Assembly: GCA_017447625.1 (NCBI GenBank)
Contig: JAFSNB010000001.1
Location: 1 to 64,000, forward strand
Source: Bacteroidaceae bacterium
GTDB lineage: Bacteria; Bacteroidota; Bacteroidia; Bacteroidales; Bacteroidaceae
Direction of reading: 5' to 3'
Length of the DNA stretch: 64,000 nucleotides
A program made the position numbers and the translations under genes. Positions 19,009 to 27,500 of this stretch are shown here, in pieces; the stretch's first letter is position 1; each line of letters opens with the position of its first letter. The notes under the pieces are model-generated. The model was given only the letters and a program-made list of their open reading frames with translations, was not told the origin of the DNA and did no database searches.

Positions 19009-19866
19009 ATGAAATTTGCCATACTTGCAGCGGGCGAAGGTTCCCGCCTCGCCGAAGAGGGCATCAGTAAGCCCAAGCCTCTTGTACCCCTGTTGGGCGA
19101 ACCGATGATTGATCGCCTCATCCGCATCTTTCACACATGCGGAGCGGAGAGTATAACCATAATCACCAATAACTTGACGCCCCTCACCCAGGAGCACCTT
19201 CGCCAGCTTCAGGCCGCCGACCCGTGTCTCCGCCTCATCGTCAAGACCACCCCCTCGTCCATGCACAGTTTCTACGAGTTGATGCCTTTGCTCGGACAGG
19301 GCCCCTTCTGCCTCACCACAGTTGACACCATCTTCCGAGAAGAAGAGTTCCGCACCTACATCCACACTTTCACCGAGTCGGTTTCCCCCTCTGGCCGGGC
19401 AGCCGCCTCTTCTTTCCCCGCTTCTTCTTTCCCCGCTTCGGGTAGTGTGCTCGGCGGTTCTCCCGCCGAGACCCAGCCCGCCTCTTCCCCACTCGACGGC
19501 CTTATGGCTGTTACCGACTTCGTGGATGACGAGAAGCCTCTTTGGGTCTCCACCGCTCCCGACCTTCGCATCACCGGCTTCCACGACTCCCAGGAGCAGT
19601 TCGCACAAAGCGCAGCCGGCACAGACGGAATCTCCGAGTGCCGTTTCATCTCTGGCGGCATCTATTGCCTCACAGACACGGCTTTCCCCACCCTGCGCCG
19701 CTGCATCGAGAGCGGCCAGAGCCGTATGCGCAACTTCCAGCGCGCCCTCGTCAGCGACGGTCTCCGCCTCAAAGCCTGCCCCTTCACCAAGATTCTGGAC
19801 GTAGATCACGCCGAGGACATCCGCAAGGCAGAAGAGTTCCTTACAGCCAACATCTCTCAGGCATAA
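19009..19866 (+). CDS. Nucleotidyltransferase (sugar-phosphate / MobA-like) with repeat-derived insertion
   Basis: A 285-aa cytoplasmic enzyme of the NTP-transferase fold. The nucleotide-binding loop is LAAGEGSRLAEEG (residues 5-17), followed by SKPKPLVPLLGEPMIDRLI; TTVDTIF (about residue 104) takes the place of the metal-binding Asp motif, and the C-terminal LDVDHAEDI is also typical. Enzymes of this type activate a sugar or alditol phosphate as an NDP derivative. Residues 125-162 are a Ser/Ala/Pro-rich insertion encoded by tandem and palindromic DNA repeats (see the separate entry). With the CDP-alcohol transferase two genes downstream, CDP-polyol synthesis is a reasonable guess. Confidence 0.82.
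   Translation: MKFAILAAGEGSRLAEEGISKPKPLVPLLGEPMIDRLIRIFHTCGAESITIITNNLTPLTQEHLRQLQAADPCLRLIVKTTPSSMHSFYELMPLLGQGPFCLTTVDTIFREEEFRTYIHTFTESVSPSGRAAASSFPASSFPASGSVLGGSPAETQPASSPLDGLMAVTDFVDDEKPLWVSTAPDLRITGFHDSQEQFAQSAAGTDGISECRFISGGIYCLTDTAFPTLRRCIESGQSRMRNFQRALVSDGLRLKACPFTKILDVDHAEDIRKAEEFLTANISQA
19383..19490 (+). repeat. In-frame repeat insertion in the nucleotidyltransferase gene
   Basis: The stretch contains a tandem 15-base unit (TTCTTTCCCCGCTTC twice) and the palindrome CTCGGCGG-TTCT-CCCGCCGAG at 19450-19470. The surrounding 30 bases (19445-19474) recur almost unchanged in the HAD gene at 22154-22184. It codes for a Ser/Ala/Pro-rich loop. Confidence 0.75.
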
Positions 19867-19881
19867 CCCCCACCCTCTCGC

Positions 19882-20808
19882 ATGAAAATAATCGGAATTA
19901 TACGCGACGCACTGTTCTCTCCTAACATGCAGGATGCAGATACAGCCATCTTCGAGGCCGTAGCCACACGCCTCGAAGCCTTTGGCCACGAGGTACTGCG
20001 CACAGACGACCGCCACGCTATCAGCCTCCTCACCCGCGAGAAACAGGCCGTGAGCAACCAGCCGAGCGCTCTCTTCTCCATGTCACGCAACACCGACATC
20101 CTGACGTTCCTTTGCACCGACACCTTCTATAGCCAACTCCGCTGTGTCAATCCCGCCATCGGAGTCCAGCTCTGCTCTGTGCGCAGCAGCGTCAACGCCG
20201 CACTTGAGCGCTGCGGTGTCCCGATGCCCGAGACCATAAGCATGCCCACCGACCTGCCCCTTGAATCCCTTGAACCTCTTGAACTTCTTGAACCTCTTAA
20301 ACCTCTTGAACCTCTTAAACCTCTTGAACCTCTTAAACCCTTTAACCTCCCCTTCCCCTTCTGGATTAAACGCGACAAGGGCTATTCACAGGTGCGTGAG
20401 GACGTCGTCCTGGTTCATAATTCTCAAGAGGCTGAAACCGTTCTCCGCCAATTCCGCGACCGGGGCGAGGAGACCGTCCTCTGCAGCGAGCATGTCGAGG
20501 GTGATCTGGTTAAGTTCTACGGCGTTGCCGGCACAGTCTTCTTTGACTGGGATTATGCCGACCCCGCCCACAGCAAATTCGGTCTTGAGGAAGCCAATGG
20601 CGTTCCCCGCCATTACGACTTCGATGTCCGGAGCCTGCAGGATGGGTGCAACCGCCTCTCCGAAGCCCTCTCCACCCCCGTCTATGGCGGCGACGCCATA
20701 GTCCGTCCCGACGGCTCGTTTGTCATCATCGATTTCAACGACTGGCCAAGTTTCAGCCGCTGCCGCGAAGCCGCCGCCGATGCCATAGTCAAAACAATAA
20801 CGAAATAA
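19882..20808 (+). CDS. ATP-grasp-type ligase-like protein with LEPLKP tandem repeat
   Basis: A 308-aa soluble protein. The C-terminal half looks like ATP-grasp: the Lys-containing FWIKRDKGYSQ (about residue 157), the CSEHVEGDLVKFYGV hinge/lid stretch (about 205-219) and the metal-binding end VRPDGSFVIIDFNDWPSF (about 275-292, Asp-x-Asn). ATP-grasp enzymes form amide or similar bonds through acyl phosphates, or phosphorylate inositols. Residues 127-153 are nine tripeptides LEP/LKP encoded by a 9-bp tandem repeat. The gene starts 15 bases after the nucleotidyltransferase. Substrate unknown. Confidence 0.72.
   Translation: MKIIGIIRDALFSPNMQDADTAIFEAVATRLEAFGHEVLRTDDRHAISLLTREKQAVSNQPSALFSMSRNTDILTFLCTDTFYSQLRCVNPAIGVQLCSVRSSVNAALERCGVPMPETISMPTDLPLESLEPLELLEPLKPLEPLKPLEPLKPFNLPFPFWIKRDKGYSQVREDVVLVHNSQEAETVLRQFRDRGEETVLCSEHVEGDLVKFYGVAGTVFFDWDYADPAHSKFGLEEANGVPRHYDFDVRSLQDGCNRLSEALSTPVYGGDAIVRPDGSFVIIDFNDWPSFSRCREAAADAIVKTITK
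20260..20340 (+). repeat. 9-bp tandem repeat inside the ATP-grasp gene
   Basis: Nine units of CTTGAACCT/CTTAAACCT in frame, coding for Leu-Glu-Pro or Leu-Lys-Pro. Related words (CTTTAAACC) form intergenic arrays near 52.8 kb. Confidence 0.9.
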
Positions 20809-20817
20809 CAACAAAAT

Positions 20818-21765
20818 ATGGAAAAAACTTCAATAACCTCAACCTACAAGTCGCAAGACACTGAAGAGTGGTTCGACAAAGTCTTCAACCGCCCCATCGG
20901 CTACCGTTGGGCTCTCCTGTTCGCCCGCCTCGGCGTTCACCCCAACACCGTCACCATCTTCTCAATGATTCTCGGCGTTGCAGCCGCCGTATGCTTCTGG
21001 TGGGATGCAGACACCACCAAAGGCCTTATCATTAATATAATAGGTGTGCTGCTGCTCGTCTGGGCAAACCATTATGACAGCGCCGACGGCCAACTGGCCC
21101 GCATGACGGGCCAGAAAACCCCTCTCGGACGCATCCTCGACGGTGCCTCGTCCGACGTGTGGTTTATCCCCATCTACTTCTTCATATGCCTCCGCCTATT
21201 CGACAAGCCCATGCCATTCTTCCCCGAATACACCTGGGGCGGGTGGGCCTTTGTCACAGCTGCCGTGAGCGGTTTCATCTGCCACACCTATCAGTGCCAG
21301 CTTGCAGACTACTACCGCAACATCCACCTCTTCTTCCTGAAAGGCGACGGCGGTAGCGAGTTCGACAACTATGCCGAACAGAAGGCTAAGTTCGATTCGA
21401 TGCCTTGGCGCGGCCATCTCATAGAGAAGGGCTTCCAGTGGTTCTATGTCAATTACACCCACACCCAGGAGCTGGCCTCCCCGCAGTTCCAGCGCTTCTA
21501 TCGTCTGCTCAAGGCAAAATACAACGGCCAGTACCCGCAGGACGTGCGCGACCGCTTCCGCGCCCTCAGTCTTCCCCTGATGAAATGGACAAATATCCTC
21601 ACCTTCAACACCCGCGCCGCAGCCCTCTACATCGCCGTCCTCATCGACGAGCCCTGGCTCTGGTGGGCTTTTGAGATAGTAGTTCTCTCCGCCATCTATT
21701 TCCACATGCGCCACCAACACGAGTCCTTCTGCCGCCGTTGGGCAGACGAGCTGGCAACCCCTTAA
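20818..21765 (+). CDS. CDP-alcohol phosphatidyltransferase family membrane protein
   Basis: A 315-aa integral membrane enzyme that would join a CDP-activated group to an alcohol (polyol, inositol or glycerol phosphate) as a phosphodiester. The class motif is present around residues 83-108 as D-x2-D-G-x2-A-R-x8-G-x3-D, within HYDSADGQLAR and PLGRILDGASSD, but the last Asp follows after four residues instead of three. Several hydrophobic segments surround it (GLIINIIGVLLLVW before; a group near the C-terminus). The gene lies 10 bases after the ATP-grasp gene. The partner nucleotidyltransferase and HAD phosphatase suggest a headgroup pathway like that of inositol lipids; the exact substrate is not visible. 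Confidence 0.88.
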   Translation: MEKTSITSTYKSQDTEEWFDKVFNRPIGYRWALLFARLGVHPNTVTIFSMILGVAAAVCFWWDADTTKGLIINIIGVLLLVWANHYDSADGQLARMTGQKTPLGRILDGASSDVWFIPIYFFICLRLFDKPMPFFPEYTWGGWAFVTAAVSGFICHTYQCQLADYYRNIHLFFLKGDGGSEFDNYAEQKAKFDSMPWRGHLIEKGFQWFYVNYTHTQELASPQFQRFYRLLKAKYNGQYPQDVRDRFRALSLPLMKWTNILTFNTRAAALYIAVLIDEPWLWWAFEIVVLSAIYFHMRHQHESFCRRWADELATP

Positions 21766-21778
21766 ACTCCTTAAACTT

Positions 21779-21821
21779 CCCCCAACCCTCCATCCCCCTC
21801 CGGGGGATTATAGGGGGCCCC
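21779..21821 (+). repeat. G-rich palindromic element E3
   Basis: Same type and orientation as E2 (CCCCCTCCGGGGGATTATAG then GGGGGCC), in the gap between the CDP-alcohol transferase and HAD genes, followed by two copies of TACATTTTACATTCT. Confidence 0.75.
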
Positions 21822-21852
21822 TACATTTTACATTCTACATTTTACATTCTGA

Positions 21853-22623
21853 ATGATGTACATCCGCGCCATAATCTTCGACTACGGCGGCACAATAGAC
21901 ACCGCCAGCACCCACTGGAGCGAAGTCCTTTGGGAAGCCTTCCGAGCCTCCGGCATCGATGTCACTAAAGAGCAGTTCCGTGAGGCTTACGTCCACGGCG
22001 AGCGCACCCTTGCGCGTGAGCCACTCATTAAGCCCCAGCACACCATGCTCGACCTCCTCCGCATCAAGGCCGACATCGAGCTCTCCTACCTCCAGGAAAA
22101 AGGCTGGTGGCAGCCAGCCGCCCCCTCTGTTCCTGCCGCCCCCTCTGCGGGGCGTGTGTCCGGCGGTTTCCCCGCCGAGACACCCTCCCCCGCTGCCAGC
22201 GCCGTGGCCCGCTATTGCTACGACTATGTCCTGCGCGTCCTTGATGTGAGCGGCCCCGTCATCTCTCATCTTGCCGACCGCTACCCCCTCTGTCTCGTAA
22301 GCAACTTCTACGGCAACATACAGGCAATCCTCACAGATTTCGGCCTCCGCAACTATTTCAGCCATATCATCGAGTCGGCCGTCGTCGGTGTCCGCAAGCC
22401 CGATCCCCGCATCTTCCAACTCGGCGTCACGGCTCTCGGCATCCCCGCAAAGGATGTGGTTGTTATCGGCGACAGCTTCTCCAAGGACATCCTTCCCGCA
22501 CGCGCTGCCGGTTGCCAGACAATATGGTACAGAGGTATCGGCTGGGGCGACGAGCAAGTGGACGAATCCGTCCCCACCGCCATCATAGACGACTTCCGCC
22601 AACTCGACACACTTCTTCAATAA
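21853..22623 (+). CDS. HAD-superfamily phosphatase with repeat-derived insertion
   Basis: A 256-aa cytoplasmic HAD hydrolase. Motif I is FDYGGTIDT (residues 9-17; the usual second Asp of DxD is Gly, as in some HAD-IA members), motif II is LVSNFYG (about 153), motif III is the Lys in RKPDPRIF (about 182) and motif IV is VIGDSFSKDI (about 205). It may remove a phosphate from the product of the neighbouring CDP-alcohol transferase. Residues 95-118 are a Pro/Ala/Ser-rich insertion encoded by GC-rich repeats shared with the nucleotidyltransferase gene. It is the last gene of the five-gene run. Confidence 0.85.
   Translation: MMYIRAIIFDYGGTIDTASTHWSEVLWEAFRASGIDVTKEQFREAYVHGERTLAREPLIKPQHTMLDLLRIKADIELSYLQEKGWWQPAAPSVPAAPSAGRVSGGFPAETPSPAASAVARYCYDYVLRVLDVSGPVISHLADRYPLCLVSNFYGNIQAILTDFGLRNYFSHIIESAVVGVRKPDPRIFQLGVTALGIPAKDVVVIGDSFSKDILPARAAGCQTIWYRGIGWGDEQVDESVPTAIIDDFRQLDTLLQ
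22118..22200 (+). repeat. In-frame repeat insertion in the HAD gene
   Basis: Contains GCCGCCCCCTCTG repeated and, at 22154-22184, the same palindromic word (CGGCGGTT-x2-CCCGCCGAGAC) as in the nucleotidyltransferase gene at 19445-19474. Confidence 0.75.
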
Positions 22624-22662
22624 CCTGCACATAGGGTAGTTTTTGAAAAAAAAGGCGAATTA

Positions 22663-22694
22663 TTTGCATTTTACATCCATTTGCCGTACATTTG
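22663..22694 (+). promoter_or_regulatory. Promoter of the kelch-AraC regulator gene
   Basis: TTTG (22663-22666), 20 bases, TACATTTG (22687-22694). It lies inside the stretch that a longer reading frame (from 22643) would code for, which argues for the later start. Confidence 0.75.
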
Positions 22695-22699
22695 CACTT

Positions 22700-24463
22700 G
22701 TGAAATGCATTTTTGCCCCAAAAACTACCTTGAAACAGTTGCTTTGTCTGCTCGTTCTCATGCTCTTGTCTGTCCACATCGCAGCGGCAGATAAGAGAGA
22801 TGTATCATCGTGTCCGATGGTGAAGATTGAGGCCGAGAGACTCCCCGACCTTAATGTTCCGCGAAGCAGCCACGCATTGCTATATGTGAACGGAGAGGTG
22901 GTTGTAATAGGAGGGCACACCGACGGCTTCGTACCCACACCCACGGCAGAATATTTTGCCGACGGCAAGTGGCACCTGATGCAGATGCCCTACACGGCAG
23001 ACATATCCCTTTGTCAGATTCTCTCTTCCGGCAAAGTGCTTATTGCCGGCGGCATTGAGGACAACCTCGGCATAGGACAGCAATTCTCTGTCCAGGCCTA
23101 TGACCCTGTCAGCCACTCATTCACCGGTTTTGGCTGCCTCGACACGAAGCGTGCCTTTGCCTCTGGCGTAGAGATAGACAGCGGACAGGTGGTCATCTCG
23201 GGCAACTGGTATCGTGACGATGCGATTTCCCTATACGACGGACGGGATAAATTCCAAACCGTCAAACCAGCCAAACAGGGACGTTGCTTTCCTTATATAT
23301 TACGTAGCGCGCGCGATAACGCCATCATACTCGCGTGGCACGACAATTACGGGAAACCACTTGACAGCATTTGGGTGGATCGTTTCCGTGGCGAGCCTTT
23401 CCGCGTTCCTCTCTTAGACGAGTGGAGACTGCGATGGTCAGACTGCAGCGACCACAGGATGGAGAACTTCTTAATCGGAGACACAGCCGCAGGCGACTAC
23501 ACTTATCTGATTACAGTTCAAAACAAGGCCGGTGAGATTGCATTCATGAAGATTCAAGGCGAGGAGTTCTCGCTTGTGCCGACACAAAGCCCGATACCTA
23601 TCAAGGGAATCGAAGGCGATAGCATTTATTATCTCGACTGCGTCGTGGTTGACCGCAACCGTGAGTGCGCTTACATGCACGGCATTGACGATGCCCACCG
23701 TATATATGTGCTTAAGGCCAACCCACTGCCGCTTACGTCAGCGGAGGGAGAGGCTGCGCAGGTGACTCTCTACTACACAGATCCTCTGCCCTCCCCTGTA
23801 TATTGTAATCCGACACTTACAGACGATGGTAATCTGGTATTCGCAGGGGGCGCATTGATTGCAGGTGAAAGGGGGCATCACACCAACAATTTCAAGCTGA
23901 ACAACGCGGCATACATCCTTCATCTCGGAGATTCTGAAATGACGGCAAAGACAGACCACTTCTGGCTGTGGCTCTTGCTGGCGGGTATATTTCTGGTCGC
24001 GGCCGCGTTCATCTTCTTCATTCGGAAGAAGAAGACACTCCCGAATGAGGACTACCCCAGCGAAAACAATACGACCGAAACTACACTCACAAGTCCCACC
24101 CTCAGCCCATCTCACACCGAAGAAGCTGAGGGTGAGTCTTTTTTACCCCTTCTTTGCCAATTTATGGAGGATCAGAAGCCTTATCTCCGCAGCGACCTCA
24201 AAATTCAAGAAGTTGCGACCGCGTTGTCTGTGCCGCGCGCTACCGTCTCTACCGCCATCCGGTCTGGTCGCGACTGTTCTTTCAACACCTTTGTGAACAC
24301 TTACCGCATCGCCTACGCCAAGCAGCTGATGCGCGAGCAGCCCAATGCCAAAATCAGCAGCCTCTATCTGGCTGTCGGTTTTGCTAACGAGACGTCATTC
24401 TTCCGCGCTTTCAAGGAGATCACGGGCCAGACTCCAAGCGAATGGAAGGCTTCTGAGGCCTGA
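22700..24463 (+). CDS. Transmembrane one-component regulator: periplasmic kelch sensor with AraC-type DNA-binding domain
   Basis: I place the start at the GTG at 22700 (a TTG at 22697 is also possible), because the promoter -7 box ends at 22694 and because this start gives a clean signal sequence (KCIFAPKTTLKQLLCLLVLMLL). The 587-aa product has a periplasmic part of about 390 residues with kelch-like blades (SSHALLYVNGEVVVIGGHTDG, SGKVLIAGG, NLVFAGGALI), a membrane segment near residues 421-443 (WLWLLLAGIFLVAAAFIFFI followed by RKKK), a flexible linker, and a C-terminal AraC-type helix-turn-helix ending in AFKEITGQTPSEWK. A periplasmic or surface ligand would be sensed and DNA bound directly, without kinase domains. 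It lies next to the BspA-like gene, a likely target. Confidence 0.82.
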   Translation: MKCIFAPKTTLKQLLCLLVLMLLSVHIAAADKRDVSSCPMVKIEAERLPDLNVPRSSHALLYVNGEVVVIGGHTDGFVPTPTAEYFADGKWHLMQMPYTADISLCQILSSGKVLIAGGIEDNLGIGQQFSVQAYDPVSHSFTGFGCLDTKRAFASGVEIDSGQVVISGNWYRDDAISLYDGRDKFQTVKPAKQGRCFPYILRSARDNAIILAWHDNYGKPLDSIWVDRFRGEPFRVPLLDEWRLRWSDCSDHRMENFLIGDTAAGDYTYLITVQNKAGEIAFMKIQGEEFSLVPTQSPIPIKGIEGDSIYYLDCVVVDRNRECAYMHGIDDAHRIYVLKANPLPLTSAEGEAAQVTLYYTDPLPSPVYCNPTLTDDGNLVFAGGALIAGERGHHTNNFKLNNAAYILHLGDSEMTAKTDHFWLWLLLAGIFLVAAAFIFFIRKKKTLPNEDYPSENNTTETTLTSPTLSPSHTEEAEGESFLPLLCQFMEDQKPYLRSDLKIQEVATALSVPRATVSTAIRSGRDCSFNTFVNTYRIAYAKQLMREQPNAKISSLYLAVGFANETSFFRAFKEITGQTPSEWKASEA

Positions 24464-24533
24464 TTTTACTTACATTTTTAAGAATTGTAAGTTAAATTAT
24501 AAAATTGTTAGTGACTGATTAGTGCCATATTCA

Positions 24534-24541
24534 TACTTTTG
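24534..24541 (+). promoter_or_regulatory. -7 box of the BspA-like gene
   Basis: TACTTTTG lies 56 bases upstream of the ATG at 24598; the -33 element is weak. The leader is AT-rich. Confidence 0.55.
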
Positions 24542-24597
24542 TGCCGTATTATGCCGTGAAAGTATCAATGCTAATCATTACTAACCATATTAATATT

Positions 24598-27500
24598 ATG
24601 AAGAAACTAATCTTTTCCACCGTGCTCTTCTTCGTGGCGATAGCCATAGGAGCACAAACAAAATTTACTGTTGGCAACTTCACCTATTCGGTGACAGACG
24701 AAGAAAACCACAAGGTCTCCATAGCTAAGGCCGATGAAGTCGAACTTACTGGTGCATTAGTCATACCGACGAGTGTGACCCACGAGGCTGTTACCTACGC
24801 TGTGACTTCTATTGGAGTCAGCGGTTTCAATGGAACAGGAATCACCAGCGTCACCATTCCTGCTTCTGTTTTGACCATTGGAGATGCAGCATTCGGTGGA
24901 TGCAACAGCATGACCAGTATCACCATTGAGGATAGCGAGACTCCATTGACAATGGCAGGATCTTGGTATGAGCGTCCCTTATGGAGTCCAGCTTCCACCA
25001 TTTACATTGGTCGTAATCTGATACTGACAGGAGAAGAGGTTAATCCACTCACTTATGATGTCACCAGCGTGGAGTTTGGCCCGAAAGTAACAACCATTAA
25101 TCCTGCGTTGTTCTATAGTAACAACAAACTTACAAGTATCACCATTGGCAGTGGCGTGACCACCATCGGTGACAATGCTTTCTATTCTTGTGGTGGCGCA
25201 GAAGAGGTTTCTGAAACTGTGGTGACGATGGGCAGCAACGTGACGAGCATCGGCATAAATGCTTTTCATGATTGCCCTAAATTAAAATCCATTGCCCTGC
25301 CTTCAAAACTGACAACCATTGGCAATGGGGCATTCTGTAACACTGGTTTAACCAGCATCTCCATTCCTGCCTCTGTTATGACCATCGGAGACGCTACATT
25401 CCAAGACTGTAACAGCATGTCCAGTATCACCATTGAGGATAGCGAAACTCCATTGACAATGCCAGGAACTTGGTATGAACGTCCTTTCTTGAATAATACA
25501 GCTACCACCATCTACATTGGTCGTAACCTGACACTGACTGGAGGAGAGAATAATCCAATCCTATATGAAGCCACAAGCGTGGAGTTTGGTCCGAAAGTAA
25601 CAACCATTAATCCAGCGTTGTTCTATAGTAATAACAAACTTACAAGTATCACCATTGGCAGTGGCGTGACCACCATCGGTGAGGCGGCTTTCTATAGTTG
25701 CGGAACCTATTGGGATGACGAAAACAATCAGGGCGTGGAGGAATTGGTGGTGATAATGGGCAGCAACGTGACGAGCATCGGCATAAATGCTTTTCATGAT
25801 TGCCCTAAATTAAAATCCATCGCTCTGCCTTCCACACTGGCAACCATTGGCAATGGGGCATTTAGTAACTCTGGCTTAACCAGCATCAGTATTCCAGCCT
25901 CTGTTATGACCATAGGAGACGTTGCATTCCAAGATTGCGGCAGCATGACCAGTATTACCATTGAGGATAGCGAGACTCCATTGACCATGACTGGAAGTTG
26001 GTATGCACGTCCTTTCTGGAATACAGCCACTTCCATCTACCTCGGTCGTAACGTGACATTGACAGAAGAAGTTAACCCAATCTTCGTCAGTGCTACGAGT
26101 GTGGAGTTCGGCCCGCAGGTGACTGAAATCAGTGCGCCTATCTCAGGACTGTTGACCAGTGTGAAGGCTCCTTGGCTGACACCTATCACAATAGCTGAGG
26201 GTATTTTCAACGAGACTGAGTTGGAAAATGCTACGCTGTGGGTTCCTGGTGGCACGATGGATGCATACGAGGCAGCTAATAATTGGAAGGAATTCGCCAA
26301 CAAGGACTTCGCCAGCTTTGTAGTTAGCATCACAGCTTCAGCTCACGGCACACTGGCCGTAGCCGACATAAGCTCCACTAACAATGAAACGGAGACCACT
26401 CTCATCGACCGCGAGACAGACGCTGTATTCACAGTCACACCTGCCACAGGCTATGAGTTGACAACCTTCACCGTGAACGACGAGGCCAAGACTCCTACAG
26501 AAGGCAGCTACACCGTAGAGAACCTGCTGGCTGACCAAACCGTCGTGGCTGGCTTCACAGCTATCACTTATAACCTCAGCTACACACTCAACGGTGGTTC
26601 TGTGGCTTCAGCTAACCCTGAGAACTACACCATAGAGAGCGCTGCCATCACCCTGAACAACCCCACCCGCGAGGGCTACACCTTCGCAGGCTGGACAGGC
26701 ACAGGACTGGATGCCGCCACGACAACGGTGACCATACCTGCAGGCAGCATCGGTGACCGCAGCTACACAGCCAACTGGACACCTATTGTGTATAATATCG
26801 AGCTGACACTCGACGGCGGCACAGCCGACAACCCATCTTCTTACACCATCGAGAGCGCTGCCATCACCCTCACCAACCCGACCAAGACAGGCTACACCTT
26901 CAAGGGATGGAAGCTCAACGGCGAGGGCGACGCCTTGATGTCTGTAACTATTGCATCTGGCAGCACTGGCAACAAAGCCTACACCGCTACATGGCAGATT
27001 AACCAATATACCATCACTTTCAACAGCAACGGAGGTTCTGCCATTGATCCCATCACTCAGTACTACGCCACAGAGGTTGAGGCTCCTAACAACCCGACCC
27101 GTACTGGCTACACCTTCGCAGGCTGGCTGCCAGAAGTGCCTGCTACTATCCCTGCAGAGAACAAGACTTGCGTGGCACAGTGGACGATCAACCAATACAC
27201 CATCACCTTCAACACCGCCGGAGGGTCTGTTATTGATCCTATCACTCAGGACTATGCCACCGCAGTTGAGGCACCTGCCGACCCGACGCGCACTGGCTAC
27301 ACCTTCGCAGGCTGGGACAGCGATATCCCAACAACAATCCCCGCCGGAAACGTGACCATTAACGCCACTTGGACACCCATCAACTACACCCTCAGCTACG
27401 AACTCGCAGGCGGTAGTGTGGCGAGCGCCAACCCCGCTTCCTATACCATCGAGAGCGCAGCAATCACCCTCACCAACCCGACCAAGACAGGCTTCGACTT

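Noticed and set aside
18973..20016. A 347-codon frame on the minus strand
   Set aside because: It is antisense to the nucleotidyltransferase and ATP-grasp genes, and its composition is a mirror of their GC-rich codons.
22643..22699. Upstream start for the kelch-AraC regulator
   Set aside because: These codons overlap the promoter, and the signal peptide only makes sense when started at about 22700.
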